Shown here in pieces: positions 27,209-37,647 of a stretch of DNA of 64,000 nucleotides. Within the stretch, counting starts at the first letter, position 1. Each line of letters opens with the position of its first letter. Made by a program: the position numbers and the translations under genes. The DNA is taken from positions 2,418,001 through 2,482,000 of the forward strand of contig NZ_CP137891.1 of assembly GCF_033547075.1 (NCBI RefSeq). The letters are read 5' to 3'. Below the pieces are notes generated by a model. That model was not told where the DNA came from. It did no database searches and saw only the letters and a program-made list of their open reading frames with translations. Origin of the DNA: Flavobacterium ardleyense. GTDB lineage: Bacteria; Bacteroidota; Bacteroidia; Flavobacteriales; Flavobacteriaceae.

Positions 27209-28129
27209 ATGAAAAAGATTTACTTTTTATTGGCTGCATGCCTGTTGAACACTACTTTGTCTACTGCTCAAGAATTCTATTCGTTTGAAGCAGAAGAAGG
27301 ATATTTATTAGGAGATATCAATAATCAACAAGGTTGGATCACTACAAGTCTTGGTGGAAGCGATTATACAGCCATGCAAGTTGTTACAGAAGCACAAGCA
27401 AAAGTTGGCAGCAGATCACTAAAAATTGCTTATGATCCGTTAGCTACATTCCAGCCAATTCCAATTATGGGTGCTTTCAAATCATTATTGACACCTTTGA
27501 ATAAGGCAAATTTCTCTATGAGTTATAGCATCCAAATGACCAATGCGCCGGGAACAAATTCGTCTATTTTTGCATTATCGTGCGGAAGTGTAGCTGAGCA
27601 AAAATTGGTAATGGAAGTTTATTTTTCTTATGATGGTAAAATTCTTGTTTTAGAAAATGCTGATACAGAATTTACAGTTACCCAAATTGGCACTTGGCAA
27701 GAAGGAGTATGGTATGATGTGGCAATTTCTGGAGGCGCAACAAGCGTTACATACTCGTTAAATGGTGTTGAAAAACATCAAGGAACTTTGTTATACAATA
27801 TGGATGAGTTGAGATTTGCTCATGACAATTATTCGGGATCTGCTTATATTGATAACGTAAATATAGCGCATACTGCTTTGGGAACTGCTAATTATGACCT
27901 AGCCAAAGAATGGAATATTTCTCCAAACCCAGTTGAGAGCATATTAAATTTAGCAGATTTACAAAATGTAGAAAATCTTACTATCACTGATTTAACTGGT
28001 AAAAAATTATTCGAATCTAACAATAGTTTAGAGCAAATTCAAGTAGATTTCTTGTCAAAAGGTATTTACATTTTGACAGTTAAAACTACAGAAGCGGTAA
28101 TTTCTAGAAAATTTATAAAAACTAAGTAA
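27209..28129 (+). CDS. Secreted protein with T9SS type A sorting domain
   Basis: The 306-residue protein has a signal peptide (MKKIYFLLAACLLNTTLSTAQ). A beta-sandwich of about 200 residues follows, resembling LamG/concanavalin-type domains (YSFEAEEGYLLGD start, SAYIDNVNIA end). The last 75 residues are a type IX secretion C-terminal domain: SPNPVESILNL, LTITDLTGKKLF, and LSKGIYILTVKT followed by a KFIK tail. It should be exported by T9SS and anchored or released at the cell surface. No catalytic motif is visible; it may bind glycans or matrix. It is a single gene with its own promoter and terminator. Confidence 0.87.
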   Translation: MKKIYFLLAACLLNTTLSTAQEFYSFEAEEGYLLGDINNQQGWITTSLGGSDYTAMQVVTEAQAKVGSRSLKIAYDPLATFQPIPIMGAFKSLLTPLNKANFSMSYSIQMTNAPGTNSSIFALSCGSVAEQKLVMEVYFSYDGKILVLENADTEFTVTQIGTWQEGVWYDVAISGGATSVTYSLNGVEKHQGTLLYNMDELRFAHDNYSGSAYIDNVNIAHTALGTANYDLAKEWNISPNPVESILNLADLQNVENLTITDLTGKKLFESNNSLEQIQVDFLSKGIYILTVKTTEAVISRKFIKTK

Positions 28130-28146
28130 ATTTAAATTACAATTTG

Positions 28147-28177
28147 AAGGCGGGAATTTCTACGAAATTCCCGCCTT
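28147..28177 (+). terminator. Terminator of the T9SS cargo gene
   Basis: A perfect 14-base stem (AAGGCGGGAATTTC and complement) with a 3-base spacer, then eight T. This is one of the strongest terminators in the window. Confidence 0.95.
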
Positions 28178-28423
28178 TTTTTTATACAAAAAATTTAAAT
28201 AATCTTTGCTAACCACTTGACAAGCAATACTCTATTACACATTTAGTTCATTATTTTAAAATTAGAATAATTTTTCAAAACCTCTATAAAAATTCACTTT
28301 TATAGATTTTAATTAAAAATTTATAATTAACTAAAAAACGATCAAACAGTTGCAATTTTTCTTAGAGAGGAGACTTTATAATCAGTATCTTACAGTTATT
28401 CAATAAACCTTTAAAATAAAGAT

Positions 28424-29605
28424 ATGAGCGTTACCAATTCTACTGTAAAGGCAAAGGATGTATTTCCTTGGCTAATTATGATCTTAATGTCATCGGTTAC
28501 TTTCGTAGGGATTCTATCAGAACTAATGCCCTCAGGAGTGCTGCCGTTAATGATGGCAGATTTAAATATTAACGAAGTGCAGACCGGAAATTTGGTAGGC
28601 TATTACGCAATTGCATCGGCAATTTTTGCAATTCCGCTTATTTCACTTACGATGCAATACAATAGAAAAATGTTGTTAATGATTCTGCTAGGTGGTTTTG
28701 CAGTTTCAAATATTGCAGCAGGATTTATGCACAATTATATGATTATTATTGTACTGAGAGTAATTGGAGGAATTTGTGCAGGGGTAATGTGGCCAATGAT
28801 TGCGGCTTATGGAATGCGATTAGTTGACGAGAAACATCACGGAAAAGCGATTGCGGTGATAATGGCAGGAACTACGTTGGGAATTAGTCTTGGGATGCCA
28901 ATTATGACTTCTATAGGAAACAGTTACGGCTGGAGAACCGAATTTATTGGACTGGGAGTGGTGATTATTCTTATTGCAATTATAAGCTATTTTGCACTGC
29001 CTTCTATGCCTGGAGAGCGATTGACCAAAAGTTCTTCGCCCTTTGCACTATTAAAAATTCCCGCCGTTCTAATTGTTCTGTTGCTTACATTGTTGGGAGT
29101 AATCGCGCACTACGGCGTTTATGTATACATTACAAGTCTGGTAGATGAAATTCAACTTTCGGGCGGAGTGGAAAGGGCTTTACTCTATTTCGGAATTGGG
29201 TCATTAATCTCAGTATTATTGGCAATAAAGTATACCGATAAATATTTGCGATTGCTTACCGTAGCGATGTTTGCTTTGCTTATCATCTCTATGTCTCTCT
29301 TTCTTTTTTCTAGCGAAAGTTCTTGGATTGGACATTTTGCATTCTTTCTATGGGGACTTTCTTTTGGTCCCTTGGTAACTTTATTGCAAGCTGCCGTTAG
29401 CAGGCAGGTGGAAACCGCCAAAGATGTAGCAACGTCGGTACAATCTTCGGTTTTTAATCTATCTATTATGATTGCATCTTCAGTTGCAGGTTTACTCTTG
29501 GGGATTTATTCGCCGATGAGTTTAGTTTATTTAGCAATTGGATTGTCGATACCAGGTTTGATAATTTCAATTATTTCGAAAAAAGCATTAGGTCCGCAAC
29601 TTTAA
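28424..29605 (+). CDS. MFS transporter (drug or sugar efflux type)
   Basis: The 393-residue protein has about twelve membrane segments and the DHA1-like loop after helix two (MQYNRKMLLMILLGG), with a signature RVIGGICAGVMWPMIAAYG in helices four to five. It resembles the AraJ/SotB/YdhP efflux group. The substrate is unknown. A methyltransferase gene follows after 23 bases, so the two may form an operon. Confidence 0.85.
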   Translation: MSVTNSTVKAKDVFPWLIMILMSSVTFVGILSELMPSGVLPLMMADLNINEVQTGNLVGYYAIASAIFAIPLISLTMQYNRKMLLMILLGGFAVSNIAAGFMHNYMIIIVLRVIGGICAGVMWPMIAAYGMRLVDEKHHGKAIAVIMAGTTLGISLGMPIMTSIGNSYGWRTEFIGLGVVIILIAIISYFALPSMPGERLTKSSSPFALLKIPAVLIVLLLTLLGVIAHYGVYVYITSLVDEIQLSGGVERALLYFGIGSLISVLLAIKYTDKYLRLLTVAMFALLIISMSLFLFSSESSWIGHFAFFLWGLSFGPLVTLLQAAVSRQVETAKDVATSVQSSVFNLSIMIASSVAGLLLGIYSPMSLVYLAIGLSIPGLIISIISKKALGPQL

Positions 29606-29628
29606 TTATTTTTATAAAAAGTAATACT

Positions 29629-30237
29629 ATGTCCGAATTCTGGGAAGAGTCGTTTAAGGAAAAGCAAGAAATGTGGGGTTTTGAACCTTCAAAATCAACG
29701 GTCATAACAAACGAAATTTTCCTGAAAAATGGAATAAAAGATATCCTCGTACTTGGAATTGGCTACGGCCGAAATGCTCAACTTTTTATAACTAATAAAA
29801 TGAAAGTTACAGGAATTGAAATTTCTGAAACCGCAATATCTTTAGCTCATAAACATCTTGGAAATGGTATAATAATCCATCACGGATCTATAACCGAAAT
29901 GCCATATGACGACGAAACCTATGATGGAATTTATTGCTATGCAGTACTTCATTTCTTGGATTATGATGAGCGGCAGAAACTTTTGCAAGATTGTTATAAT
30001 CAATTAGAGAATAATGGTAAAATGGTTTTTGCCACAATTTCTAAATCGGCAGAAATGTATGGAAGGGGAAGGGTGGTAAGTACAAATAGATTTGAAATTT
30101 TTGACGGTCTAAAAATGTTCTTCTACGATCTCGACACTATACAAAAAGAATTTGCTTTGTTTGGATTAATTGAAATCAAAGAGGTTGACGATATTTTTCC
30201 GTTTTTCTTGATACAATGCCAGAAAGTTAAGATGTAA
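29629..30237 (+). CDS. Class I SAM-dependent methyltransferase
   Basis: The 202-residue protein has motif I as VLGIGYGRNAQLF, the acidic end of strand two in VTGIEIS and motif IV in YDGIYCYAVLHFL, all typical of class I methyltransferases. The N-terminal FWEESFKEKQEMWGFEPS is common in tellurite-resistance/UbiE-like members. The substrate is unknown. It is placed directly after the MFS gene and is closed by a terminator. Confidence 0.85.
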   Translation: MSEFWEESFKEKQEMWGFEPSKSTVITNEIFLKNGIKDILVLGIGYGRNAQLFITNKMKVTGIEISETAISLAHKHLGNGIIIHHGSITEMPYDDETYDGIYCYAVLHFLDYDERQKLLQDCYNQLENNGKMVFATISKSAEMYGRGRVVSTNRFEIFDGLKMFFYDLDTIQKEFALFGLIEIKEVDDIFPFFLIQCQKVKM

Positions 30238-30255
30238 AAAATAAAATATAAAGAA

Positions 30256-30290
30256 AAAAAGACTGCTATCAATTTGAAGGCAGTCTTTTT
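30256..30290. terminator. Bidirectional terminator between the methyltransferase and deaminase-like genes
   Basis: AAAAAGACTGC pairs with GCAGTCTTTTT around a 13-base loop, between two convergent genes. Confidence 0.88.
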
Positions 30291-30312
30291 GTATTTAAAG
30301 TAAAAGCTTAAA

Positions 30313-31560
30313 TTATAATTTTAAAGGAATATCATACTTCATTTCTTGGCGTCTAAATAAGAACTCTCCATTTCGCACAGAAGCCAATACATCCACACGT
30401 TTGCGAATAGCTTCGTAGACTGTAGACTCATTCAGTACAATAAAGTTTGCTGCTTTGCCAACCTCAAGACCGTATGTCTCTTGAAGATTCAAACATCTCG
30501 CTCCGTTGTAAGTAATTAAATCAAAGACTTTTTCAATTTCTGGTGCCGACATTGTTTGTGCCAAGTGAATTCCGTTGTCCAAAATATTCATCATATTTCC
30601 ATTTCCCATAGGATACCAAGGATCATTGATAGAGTCTTGTCCAAAGGAAACATTAATTCCATTTTCCATAAATTCTTTTACTCTTGTCAATCCACGTCGT
30701 TTTGGATAGGTATCTTGACGTCCTTGTAAATAAGCATTTTCGGTAGGTAGCGAAATAAAGTTCATCTTACTCTTTTTGAATAAATCCATCATTCTATAAG
30801 CATAAGAATTATCTGCAGATCCAAAGGAGCAGGTATGACTTGCCGTGGTTCGAGTACCGTAATCTTCCATCAAAACAAGTGCATTTAACAATTCCACAAA
30901 TCTTGAATTGGGATCATCTGTTTCATCACAATGAACGTCGATTAATTTATCGTATTTTAAACCTAATTTCACAATATCGTGAATAGATTGCTCTCCAAAC
31001 TCTCTCGCTGGTTCGTAATGGGGAATTCCACCCACTACATCAGCGCCCATTTTAAGGGCTTCTTCAACTAATTCTCGTCCGCCTTTGTAAGTATACATTC
31101 CTTGCTGCGGGAAAGCAACAATTTGAATATCTACAATATCTTTTAAATCTTGTTTCATTTCCAGCATCGCTTTTAACGCTGTGAAGTTGGGATCAGTTAC
31201 ATCAATATGAGTTCTGATATGCTGAACTCCTTGAGAAACTTCATCGTGTATTCCTTTTATAGCCAATTTTTTTACGCTCTCAACGGTCAAGGTTTCTTTG
31301 AATTTTGGCCAAAGTTCTATTGCCTCAAATAATGTTCCTGATCCTGCACCTTCCTGACCAAGTTCTGACAAAGTATAAACATAATCCAAGTGTAAATGTG
31401 GATCTACATAAGGTGGCATCACCAATTTTCCGCCAAGGTCAATTTCCTCTTCACATTTTGGTAAATTTTTACCAATCTGAACAATTTTACCATTCTCAAC
31501 TATCATTTCAGTTGCTGCATCGTTGCGATAAATTTTCGCATTAAAAAACTTCTTCTTCAT
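30313..31560 (-). CDS. Cytosine deaminase-like amidohydrolase
   Basis: The 415-residue metal-dependent hydrolase is collinear with Escherichia coli CodA: metal ligands in PHLHLD, HCDE and SHTC, the substrate-binding FPQQG, HLQGRQDTYPKRRG-like segment (here with YLQG), and the metal Asp in FGQDS. CodA makes uracil and ammonia from cytosine. The Asp next to the metal Asp (Asp314 of CodA, which shapes the pyrimidine pocket) is Ser here, so the true substrate may be another pyrimidine or an unusual heterocycle. It is transcribed alone. Confidence 0.8.
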   Translation of the reverse strand: MKKKFFNAKIYRNDAATEMIVENGKIVQIGKNLPKCEEEIDLGGKLVMPPYVDPHLHLDYVYTLSELGQEGAGSGTLFEAIELWPKFKETLTVESVKKLAIKGIHDEVSQGVQHIRTHIDVTDPNFTALKAMLEMKQDLKDIVDIQIVAFPQQGMYTYKGGRELVEEALKMGADVVGGIPHYEPAREFGEQSIHDIVKLGLKYDKLIDVHCDETDDPNSRFVELLNALVLMEDYGTRTTASHTCSFGSADNSYAYRMMDLFKKSKMNFISLPTENAYLQGRQDTYPKRRGLTRVKEFMENGINVSFGQDSINDPWYPMGNGNMMNILDNGIHLAQTMSAPEIEKVFDLITYNGARCLNLQETYGLEVGKAANFIVLNESTVYEAIRKRVDVLASVRNGEFLFRRQEMKYDIPLKL

Positions 31561-31718
31561 AAAATGTGTTGTTTTAATTTTTAATTTGGAAAATAATAAA
31601 TTATATAATATGTTATAATGCTTAAATATAAATAGATATGAGATTAATATTTAAATATAAAACTCTTGAATTTGAATTAAAATGTAGAGGCAGTTAATTC
31701 CGAAATTTACTAAATCAC

Positions 31719-32015
31719 TTATTTGCTTAGATCTAACAATATCTTCACTTCTGACGGATCGTTGACCAGTTTTTCAAAACCATTTTCAACAATTTCGTCC
31801 AAAGGAATAACGCTAGTTACTAATTTTTCTACTGCTAGCCTGCCGCTAGTAATTAAAGCAATAACTTCTGGAAAGATATATCGATATGCGGCCGTTCCAA
31901 TAATGGTCAATTCTCAATGTCTAGTTTAAAGCGTCGTGCAAAACTGATTTTCCAAATAAAGCTACCAAAATTGCAGTACCACCATTTCTTAGACTGCTCA
32001 TTTTTCCAAAATATC
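31719..32015 (-). pseudogene. Remnant of a zinc-dependent alcohol dehydrogenase
   Basis: Minus-strand translation shows the end of a medium-chain dehydrogenase: LRNGGTAILVALFGKSV, then LTIIGTAAYRYIFPEV, and the C-terminal IPLDEIVENGFEKL. The two halves are separated by an in-frame TAG (about 31923) and a one-base shift near 31915. The first two-thirds of the gene are absent. An intact-looking 63-codon stretch (31719-31910) is only the tail of this relic. The flanking parts of 31561-32226 hold nothing else that I can support. Confidence 0.7.
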
Positions 32016-32226
32016 TAAGTCTATCTTTGTGAATTAGTAATTATGCAAGAATGTCGGACCTAAGTAGTAGCGTAAGCCCAAGTTTTTAAAATACATAAAA
32101 TTTTCTATAATTAGATGTTTATGTTAAACAGTTGGCTATATATTAAAGAATTATCATTTTAAAATAAAACCACAACAATTAAATGTCATGGTTTTATATA
32201 AAATTTAAAAATATTTGAGGTTTAAC

Positions 32227-33741
32227 TTATCCATTACTCGGCCTCGGAGCCCATCTATCGTAAGGCGTTAGATCAAAGTTATTTACTTCATCCATAGTTA
32301 AACCTAAAGATTTTGCTACGCCTTCGCCATATTCAGGATCTGCTTTATAACAATTTCTTATATGTCGAATCTGGATAAACTTGTCTGCACCTCCTACTTG
32401 AGCTGCAGTATTATCAAATAAATACTGTGCTTTACCATCTGCCTTTATAATGCGGAAAAGATTCCCTGGTTGGGTAAAGTAATCTTCGTCATCATCTCGG
32501 AAATTATGCGCATAAGCAGATCCATCCAATTCTAATGGTGGTTCTTTCGCTTCAGGTTGTTCCTGCCACTCACCAAAACTATTCGGGTTGTAATGCTTAG
32601 CAGCGCCATAATTTCCGTCCACTCGCATCGCTCCATCTCTATGGAAGGAGTGATAAGGGCAAGTTGGCTTATTTACCGGGATTTGGTAGTGATTTACGCC
32701 CAATCTGTAACGTTGCGCATCTCCGTAAGAAAACAATCGTCCTTGCAGCATCTTGTCGGGCGAGAATCCGATTCCAGGAACGATATTCGTGGGATTAAAA
32801 GCAGCTTGCTCCACATCTTGAAAATAATTTTCTGGATTTCTATTCAACTCAAACTCTCCAACTGGAATCAGTGGAAAGTCTTTTTTAGACCAAACTTTGG
32901 TAAGATCGAAAGGATGGAATCGATATGTTTTAGCTTCTTCCTCAGTCATCACCTGAATAAACATTCTCCATCTTGGAAAATCTTTCCTTTCGATAGCATC
33001 AAAAAGATCTCTCTGCGAAGATTCTCTGTCCACTCCCACAAGCTCTACAGCTTCTTTATCTGTGTAATTTTCAATTCCCTGCTGCGTAACGTAGTGAAAT
33101 TTTACCCAATGTCTTTTATTTTCGGCATTAATAAAACTATACGTATGACTTCCAAATCCGTGCATATTTCTGAACCCCTTTGGAATACCTCGGTCGCTCA
33201 TAATTATTGTTACCTGATGCAATGCTTCTGGAAGTAAGGTCCAAAAATCCCAATTGTTATTGGCGCTTCTTAAATTTGTTTTAGGATCTCTTTTTACAGC
33301 GTGATTTAAATCTGGAAACTTCATTGGGTCGCGAAAGAAGAATACAGGCGTGTTGTTTCCAACCATATCCCAAATTCCTTCTTCGGTATAAAATTTTAAT
33401 GCAAAACCACGAATGTCTCTCTCGGCATCGGCCGCACCCCGTTCTCCAGCAACGGTTGAGAATCGGCTAAACATTTCAGTTTTCTTCCCAATTTCAGAAA
33501 AAATCTTTGCTTTTGTATATTTTGTAATGTCGTGAGTTACGGTAAAGGTTCCAAAAGCTCCAGATCCTTTTGCGTGCATACGTCTTTCTGGAATTACCTC
33601 TCTGTCAAAATTGGCCATTTTTTCCAAAAACCAAGCGTCTTGCATTAACATTGGTCCACGAGGACCAGCGGTCTGAACATTCTGATTGTCTCCAACAGGT
33701 GCACCGGTCTGTCTTGTGAGTTTAGAGTTATTCTCTTCCAT
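32227..33741 (-). CDS. katA: Heme catalase, small-subunit type
   Basis: Catalase dismutates hydrogen peroxide to water and oxygen. The 504-residue monofunctional enzyme has the catalytic His in [12 protein letters not shown], the Asn in [13 protein letters not shown] and the heme-ligand Tyr segment [14 protein letters not shown]. The active-site segment [16 protein letters not shown] is also intact. Length is that of clade 3 enzymes. It is transcribed alone. It adds to two peroxiredoxins in this window. Confidence 0.96.
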   Translation of the reverse strand: MEENNSKLTRQTGAPVGDNQNVQTAGPRGPMLMQDAWFLEKMANFDREVIPERRMHAKGSGAFGTFTVTHDITKYTKAKIFSEIGKKTEMFSRFSTVAGERGAADAERDIRGFALKFYTEEGIWDMVGNNTPVFFFRDPMKFPDLNHAVKRDPKTNLRSANNNWDFWTLLPEALHQVTIIMSDRGIPKGFRNMHGFGSHTYSFINAENKRHWVKFHYVTQQGIENYTDKEAVELVGVDRESSQRDLFDAIERKDFPRWRMFIQVMTEEEAKTYRFHPFDLTKVWSKKDFPLIPVGEFELNRNPENYFQDVEQAAFNPTNIVPGIGFSPDKMLQGRLFSYGDAQRYRLGVNHYQIPVNKPTCPYHSFHRDGAMRVDGNYGAAKHYNPNSFGEWQEQPEAKEPPLELDGSAYAHNFRDDDEDYFTQPGNLFRIIKADGKAQYLFDNTAAQVGGADKFIQIRHIRNCYKADPEYGEGVAKSLGLTMDEVNNFDLTPYDRWAPRPSNG

Positions 33742-34148
33742 TTCTATTAGATTTAGTATTGTTTTTTAAAATTACAAAAATTCTTACAAACATTTCAAAT
33801 AATAACCCTAATTTTTTACGTAATTAGCTAATTGTGCGAAGTTTAAATAAAAAGTTTTTTCTTGAATTTTAAAATCTTATAAAATGCAGGAATAATCTTG
33901 ACGTCCCTGTCACTCAGTGCAAACTGAACTAGAACCTAAATTCAATTTATCTTCGGTAAGTTTCAAGTTTTCGTTACATTTACTTCTACGAAGATTTGAC
34001 TTGCAGACATGCTCAAGAAATTCTACAAACAATGCTGCCATTTTCCATACAGTATAATTGAAACTACGAATTGGATTAGAACAAAGAGTACTAAACTGGA
34101 GTACAAATTTATTTGAACAAAAATTATTTTAAAATTAAAAAAGCGATA
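33742..34148. other. Intergenic region between katA and acs
   Basis: These 407 bases separate two divergent genes and should carry both promoters. I find no perfect TAnnTTTG pair, no RNA gene and no repeat. Confidence 0.4.
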
Positions 34149-36056
34149 ATGAGTATCTACAAAATTAAAGATTTAGAGCACTATTTTAAAATGTATAAAA
34201 AGTCAGTTCGGCAACCAAAGAAATTTTGGGATCGAATCGCCGACGAAAATTTTACTTGGTATCAAAAGTGGGACAAAGTCCTTGATTTTGATATGCAGGA
34301 AGCAAATTTCACCTGGTTTAAAAATGCGAAATTAAATATTACAAAAAATTGCATCGACCGCCATCTCTCAACTAGGGGTTCTAAAACAGCGATAATTTTT
34401 GAACCTAATAATCCCGAAGAAGAAGCTCGACATATCTCATATCGGGAACTTTACGAAGAAGTTTCAAAAATGGCAAATGTGCTACGAGATAAAGGCGTCG
34501 CAAAAGGAGACAGAGTCTGCATTTATTTGCCGATGATTCCAGAGTTAGCGATTTCCATTTTGGCATGTGCGCGAATTGGCGCTATACATTCAGTGGTATT
34601 CGCAGGTTTTTCATCCACAGCAATTGCAGCTCGAATTAACGATTCTGAATGCAAGTTGGTGGTTACTTCGGATGGAAGTTTTCGCGGAAATAAGTCAATT
34701 GACTTAAAAGGAATTGTAGATGAAGCTTTAGAGAGTACGCCATGTGTAGAAAAAGTTTTGGTGGTGAAGCGAACTTGCTCAGACATAAAAATGAAGGAGG
34801 GTCGGGACGAATGGCTTCAACCTTTGCTCGACAATGCCATTCCAAATTGCGTAGCGGAGATTATGGATGCCGAAGACCCATTATTTATCCTTTATACATC
34901 AGGATCTACTGGCAAACCAAAGGGAATGGTTCATACTACCGCGGGGTATATGGTTTTTACCGCATATACTTTTCAAAATGTTTTTAATTATGAAGAAAAT
35001 GATGTGTATTGGTGCACTGCCGATATTGGTTGGATTACTGGACATTCGTATATATTATATGGACCATTGCTGAATGGAGCGACCACAATAATTTTTGAAG
35101 GCGTTCCGTCGTATCCAGATTATAGTCGTTTTTGGGAGGTAATCGAGAAGCATAACGTTAGCCAGTTTTATACTGCGCCAACAGCGATTAGAGCTTTGGC
35201 CAAAGAAAGTTTGGATTTCGTACAGCCATTTCAATTAGATTCTCTAAAAGTCATTGGGTCGGTAGGAGAGCCTATAAATGAAGAAGCTTGGCATTGGTAC
35301 AACGACCACGTAGGTGGCAAAAAATGTCCGTTGGTAGATACTTGGTGGCAGACTGAAACTGGAGGAATTATGATTTCGCCAATTCCATTTGTAACCCCAA
35401 CTAAACCTACTTACGCTTCTTTACCAATTCCAGGAATTCAACCAGTATTAATGGACGAATTGCGGAATGAAATTGTAGGAAATCAAGTAACGGGTAGTTT
35501 ATGTATAAAGTTTCCGTGGCCGGCGATGGCGCGTACCATTTGGGGCGATCATCAAAGGTATAAAGAAACCTATTTCTCAGCCTTTCCAGGCAAATATTTT
35601 ACCGGAGATGGTGCCTTGCGTGACGAAGTAGGCTATTACCGAATCACCGGTAGAGTGGACGACGTGATTATTGTTTCGGGACATAACTTAGGCACAGCAC
35701 CAATTGAAGATGCTATAAATGAGCATCCCGCAGTGGCCGAAAGTGCAGTAGTTGGATTTCCGCACGATGTAAAAGGAAATGCGCTCTACGCTTTTGTAAT
35801 ATTGAAAGAGGTGGGGGAAAGCAGGCTCCAAGAAAATTTAGAAAAGGAAATTAATCAAGCTATTTCAAATCAGATTGGACCTATTGCAAAAATGGACAAA
35901 ATTCAGTTTGTTTCCAATCTTCCAAAAACCCGTTCTGGCAAAATTATGCGAAGAATTTTAAGAAAAATTGCCGAAGGTGATTTTAGTAGTTTTGGCGATA
36001 TTTCTACTTTACTGAACCCAGAAATTGTGGAGGAGATAATTGAAGGAAAAAAATAA
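34149..36056 (+). CDS. acs: Acetyl-CoA synthetase (AMP-forming)
   Basis: Acs activates acetate to acetyl-CoA through an acetyl-AMP intermediate. The 635-residue protein has the P-loop-like YTSGSTGKPKG, WWQTETGG, the hinge region TGRVDDVI and the acetylation-site lysine in KTRSGKIMRR, which in many bacteria is a control point. The ATG at 34149 (MSIYKIKDLEHYF) is preferred over one 36 bases upstream because it matches the usual N-terminus. It is a single gene with a strong terminator. Confidence 0.94.
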   Translation: MSIYKIKDLEHYFKMYKKSVRQPKKFWDRIADENFTWYQKWDKVLDFDMQEANFTWFKNAKLNITKNCIDRHLSTRGSKTAIIFEPNNPEEEARHISYRELYEEVSKMANVLRDKGVAKGDRVCIYLPMIPELAISILACARIGAIHSVVFAGFSSTAIAARINDSECKLVVTSDGSFRGNKSIDLKGIVDEALESTPCVEKVLVVKRTCSDIKMKEGRDEWLQPLLDNAIPNCVAEIMDAEDPLFILYTSGSTGKPKGMVHTTAGYMVFTAYTFQNVFNYEENDVYWCTADIGWITGHSYILYGPLLNGATTIIFEGVPSYPDYSRFWEVIEKHNVSQFYTAPTAIRALAKESLDFVQPFQLDSLKVIGSVGEPINEEAWHWYNDHVGGKKCPLVDTWWQTETGGIMISPIPFVTPTKPTYASLPIPGIQPVLMDELRNEIVGNQVTGSLCIKFPWPAMARTIWGDHQRYKETYFSAFPGKYFTGDGALRDEVGYYRITGRVDDVIIVSGHNLGTAPIEDAINEHPAVAESAVVGFPHDVKGNALYAFVILKEVGESRLQENLEKEINQAISNQIGPIAKMDKIQFVSNLPKTRSGKIMRRILRKIAEGDFSSFGDISTLLNPEIVEEIIEGKK

Positions 36057-36078
36057 TTAAAATTGATTTATGATCTAC

Positions 36079-36114
36079 AAAAGGCTTTATTCAAAATTTA
36101 GAATAAAGCCTTTT
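36079..36114. terminator. Bidirectional terminator after acs
   Basis: A perfect 14-base stem (AAAAGGCTTTATTC and complement) with an 8-base loop lies between the convergent acs and DUF695-type genes. Confidence 0.93.
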
Positions 36115-36137
36115 TACTATTGTAATAATAAAAATAA

Positions 36138-37232
36138 CTACCCAATATGAAATCTTTCGAAAGTACGCCAATATTTATCTTTAAATATTTCGAAATCGAT
36201 ATCGGTTCTATCGGAATATTTTTTAGTTATTTGATCCAACACTTTTGAAGGTTTTCGAAACTCTCGGCAGGCAAAGTAAATTTCCCGACTATCATCTGCG
36301 GTTTGTCGCGCTACATTGAGGTATCCATCGGTATCCTTTAATTGAGACATTATTGCATCTTCAATATCATTTAAATACAAATAAGTGGCATCGTCAGGCA
36401 AGCCCGTTTCTGGTTCGCCAACGTACGGTATTTGAATACTTAAAATCCATGGATGCGAAGCTTTAGCATCCCATTCTAGCAAACTTGCATCGACAATGGC
36501 CAATAGTTTTTTTCCATTTTCTAATTCTGCACTCAAATTTTGAAAATTATCACTATCAGAATCGTACCGAAAGCCTTCATATTTTTCGACAAATTCTTTT
36601 TCTCTCCAAATCAAAAAATCTTTAAGTTTAGAAATCGGAATCAACTCCTCTGTTGCATCTTCTAAAGAAGAAACACTTAAATTGTCTATGTTTGAAATAT
36701 ATTCTAACTCACCTAGGTAATTATCCAAGAATATTGAAATCCCTGTAGCAATCAAATCATGATCTTCGGCTTTATACTCGTGGTAAACCGCTACGATATC
36801 TACTTCGTCAGGGTGGTATTTGTGATCAATTGCGTAAAAAGAAATATTGTTTTTGTCAAATTTATAATCGTCCATTCGAACGCCAATATTATTAATATCC
36901 AATGCCGGTTTGAAAGCAGAAAATATCCAATTTTCAATTTTTGGCGCCGCACTTACAAGCTCCTCCACAAATACGATGTTTTTTACATTACCGTCAGCGG
37001 TAAAGATTATTTCGGCGTGGGTCGCGTCAGACATTCCGGTTAAGAAGAAAAATCCTTCCCTTAATTCTTGCAGTTTTTCCGTTAATACTTCAAAAAATTG
37101 AGATTCTACATTTTCAGCCTCTTGGACAATTTTATAAAATTTCTTTTCATTGATTTCAAACCACTTCCAAAATTCTTCGTAAGAGGTAATAGGTTGGTCT
37201 TTCTTCCCGAAAATGTTTTTCATCAAACTCAT
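36138..37232 (-). CDS. DUF695 domain protein, unknown function
   Basis: The 364-residue acidic protein has no signal peptide or membrane segment. The first 190 residues contain no motif I recognise. The last 150 match DUF695 (SHPWILSIQIPY, GLPDDATYLYLNDIEDAI, SREIYFACREF). Function is unknown. It is transcribed alone, and codon use does not look foreign. Confidence 0.72.
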   Translation of the reverse strand: MSLMKNIFGKKDQPITSYEEFWKWFEINEKKFYKIVQEAENVESQFFEVLTEKLQELREGFFFLTGMSDATHAEIIFTADGNVKNIVFVEELVSAAPKIENWIFSAFKPALDINNIGVRMDDYKFDKNNISFYAIDHKYHPDEVDIVAVYHEYKAEDHDLIATGISIFLDNYLGELEYISNIDNLSVSSLEDATEELIPISKLKDFLIWREKEFVEKYEGFRYDSDSDNFQNLSAELENGKKLLAIVDASLLEWDAKASHPWILSIQIPYVGEPETGLPDDATYLYLNDIEDAIMSQLKDTDGYLNVARQTADDSREIYFACREFRKPSKVLDQITKKYSDRTDIDFEIFKDKYWRTFERFHIG

Positions 37233-37488
37233 ATATGATCAGGCTAATTTTTATTTTAAATATCTAAAGATTGCAACAAACTAAAGTAATGGTATTATTA
37301 TGAGAAAGCAAAAAAGTTAAGGGTTATCTATATTTAAATTAATGTAGATAATAGATAGTAATCGTGAACAAAATATTACTACTATCTTATAGATAAACTA
37401 TGTTGAAGTCAAAGTTTCTGTTTAAATTTCTATAATGTGCACAATTCCCCTCCAAAATTAGGAATCATCAATTACACCGAAATCTCCT

Positions 37489-37636
37489 AGCCCCGATTGC
37501 AACGCAAATCCCTGAGTGGGGATTTGCCTTTTGGCAGCAGCGGCAGGCAAGAGCGACTGAAAGAAGCTCCTTGAATGACGACTGATGCGGCAAATGCCCG
37601 CTCAGGATTGAAGAGGAAAGCGGGATAAGCTCCTTC
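37489..37636 (+). repeat. REP-like element, copy 2
   Basis: It begins CTAGCCCCGATTGCAACG and ends GGGATAAGCTCCTT, the borders shared with the element after ppk1. A 9-base stem (37504-37512 with 37519-37527) lies near the left end. The rest of 37233-37647 shows no gene. Confidence 0.65.
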
Positions 37637-37647
37637 TAAAAACTATT

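Noticed and set aside
31719..31910. Intact 63-residue gene
   Set aside because: It is only the C-terminal tail of a dehydrogenase with a frameshift and stop just upstream.
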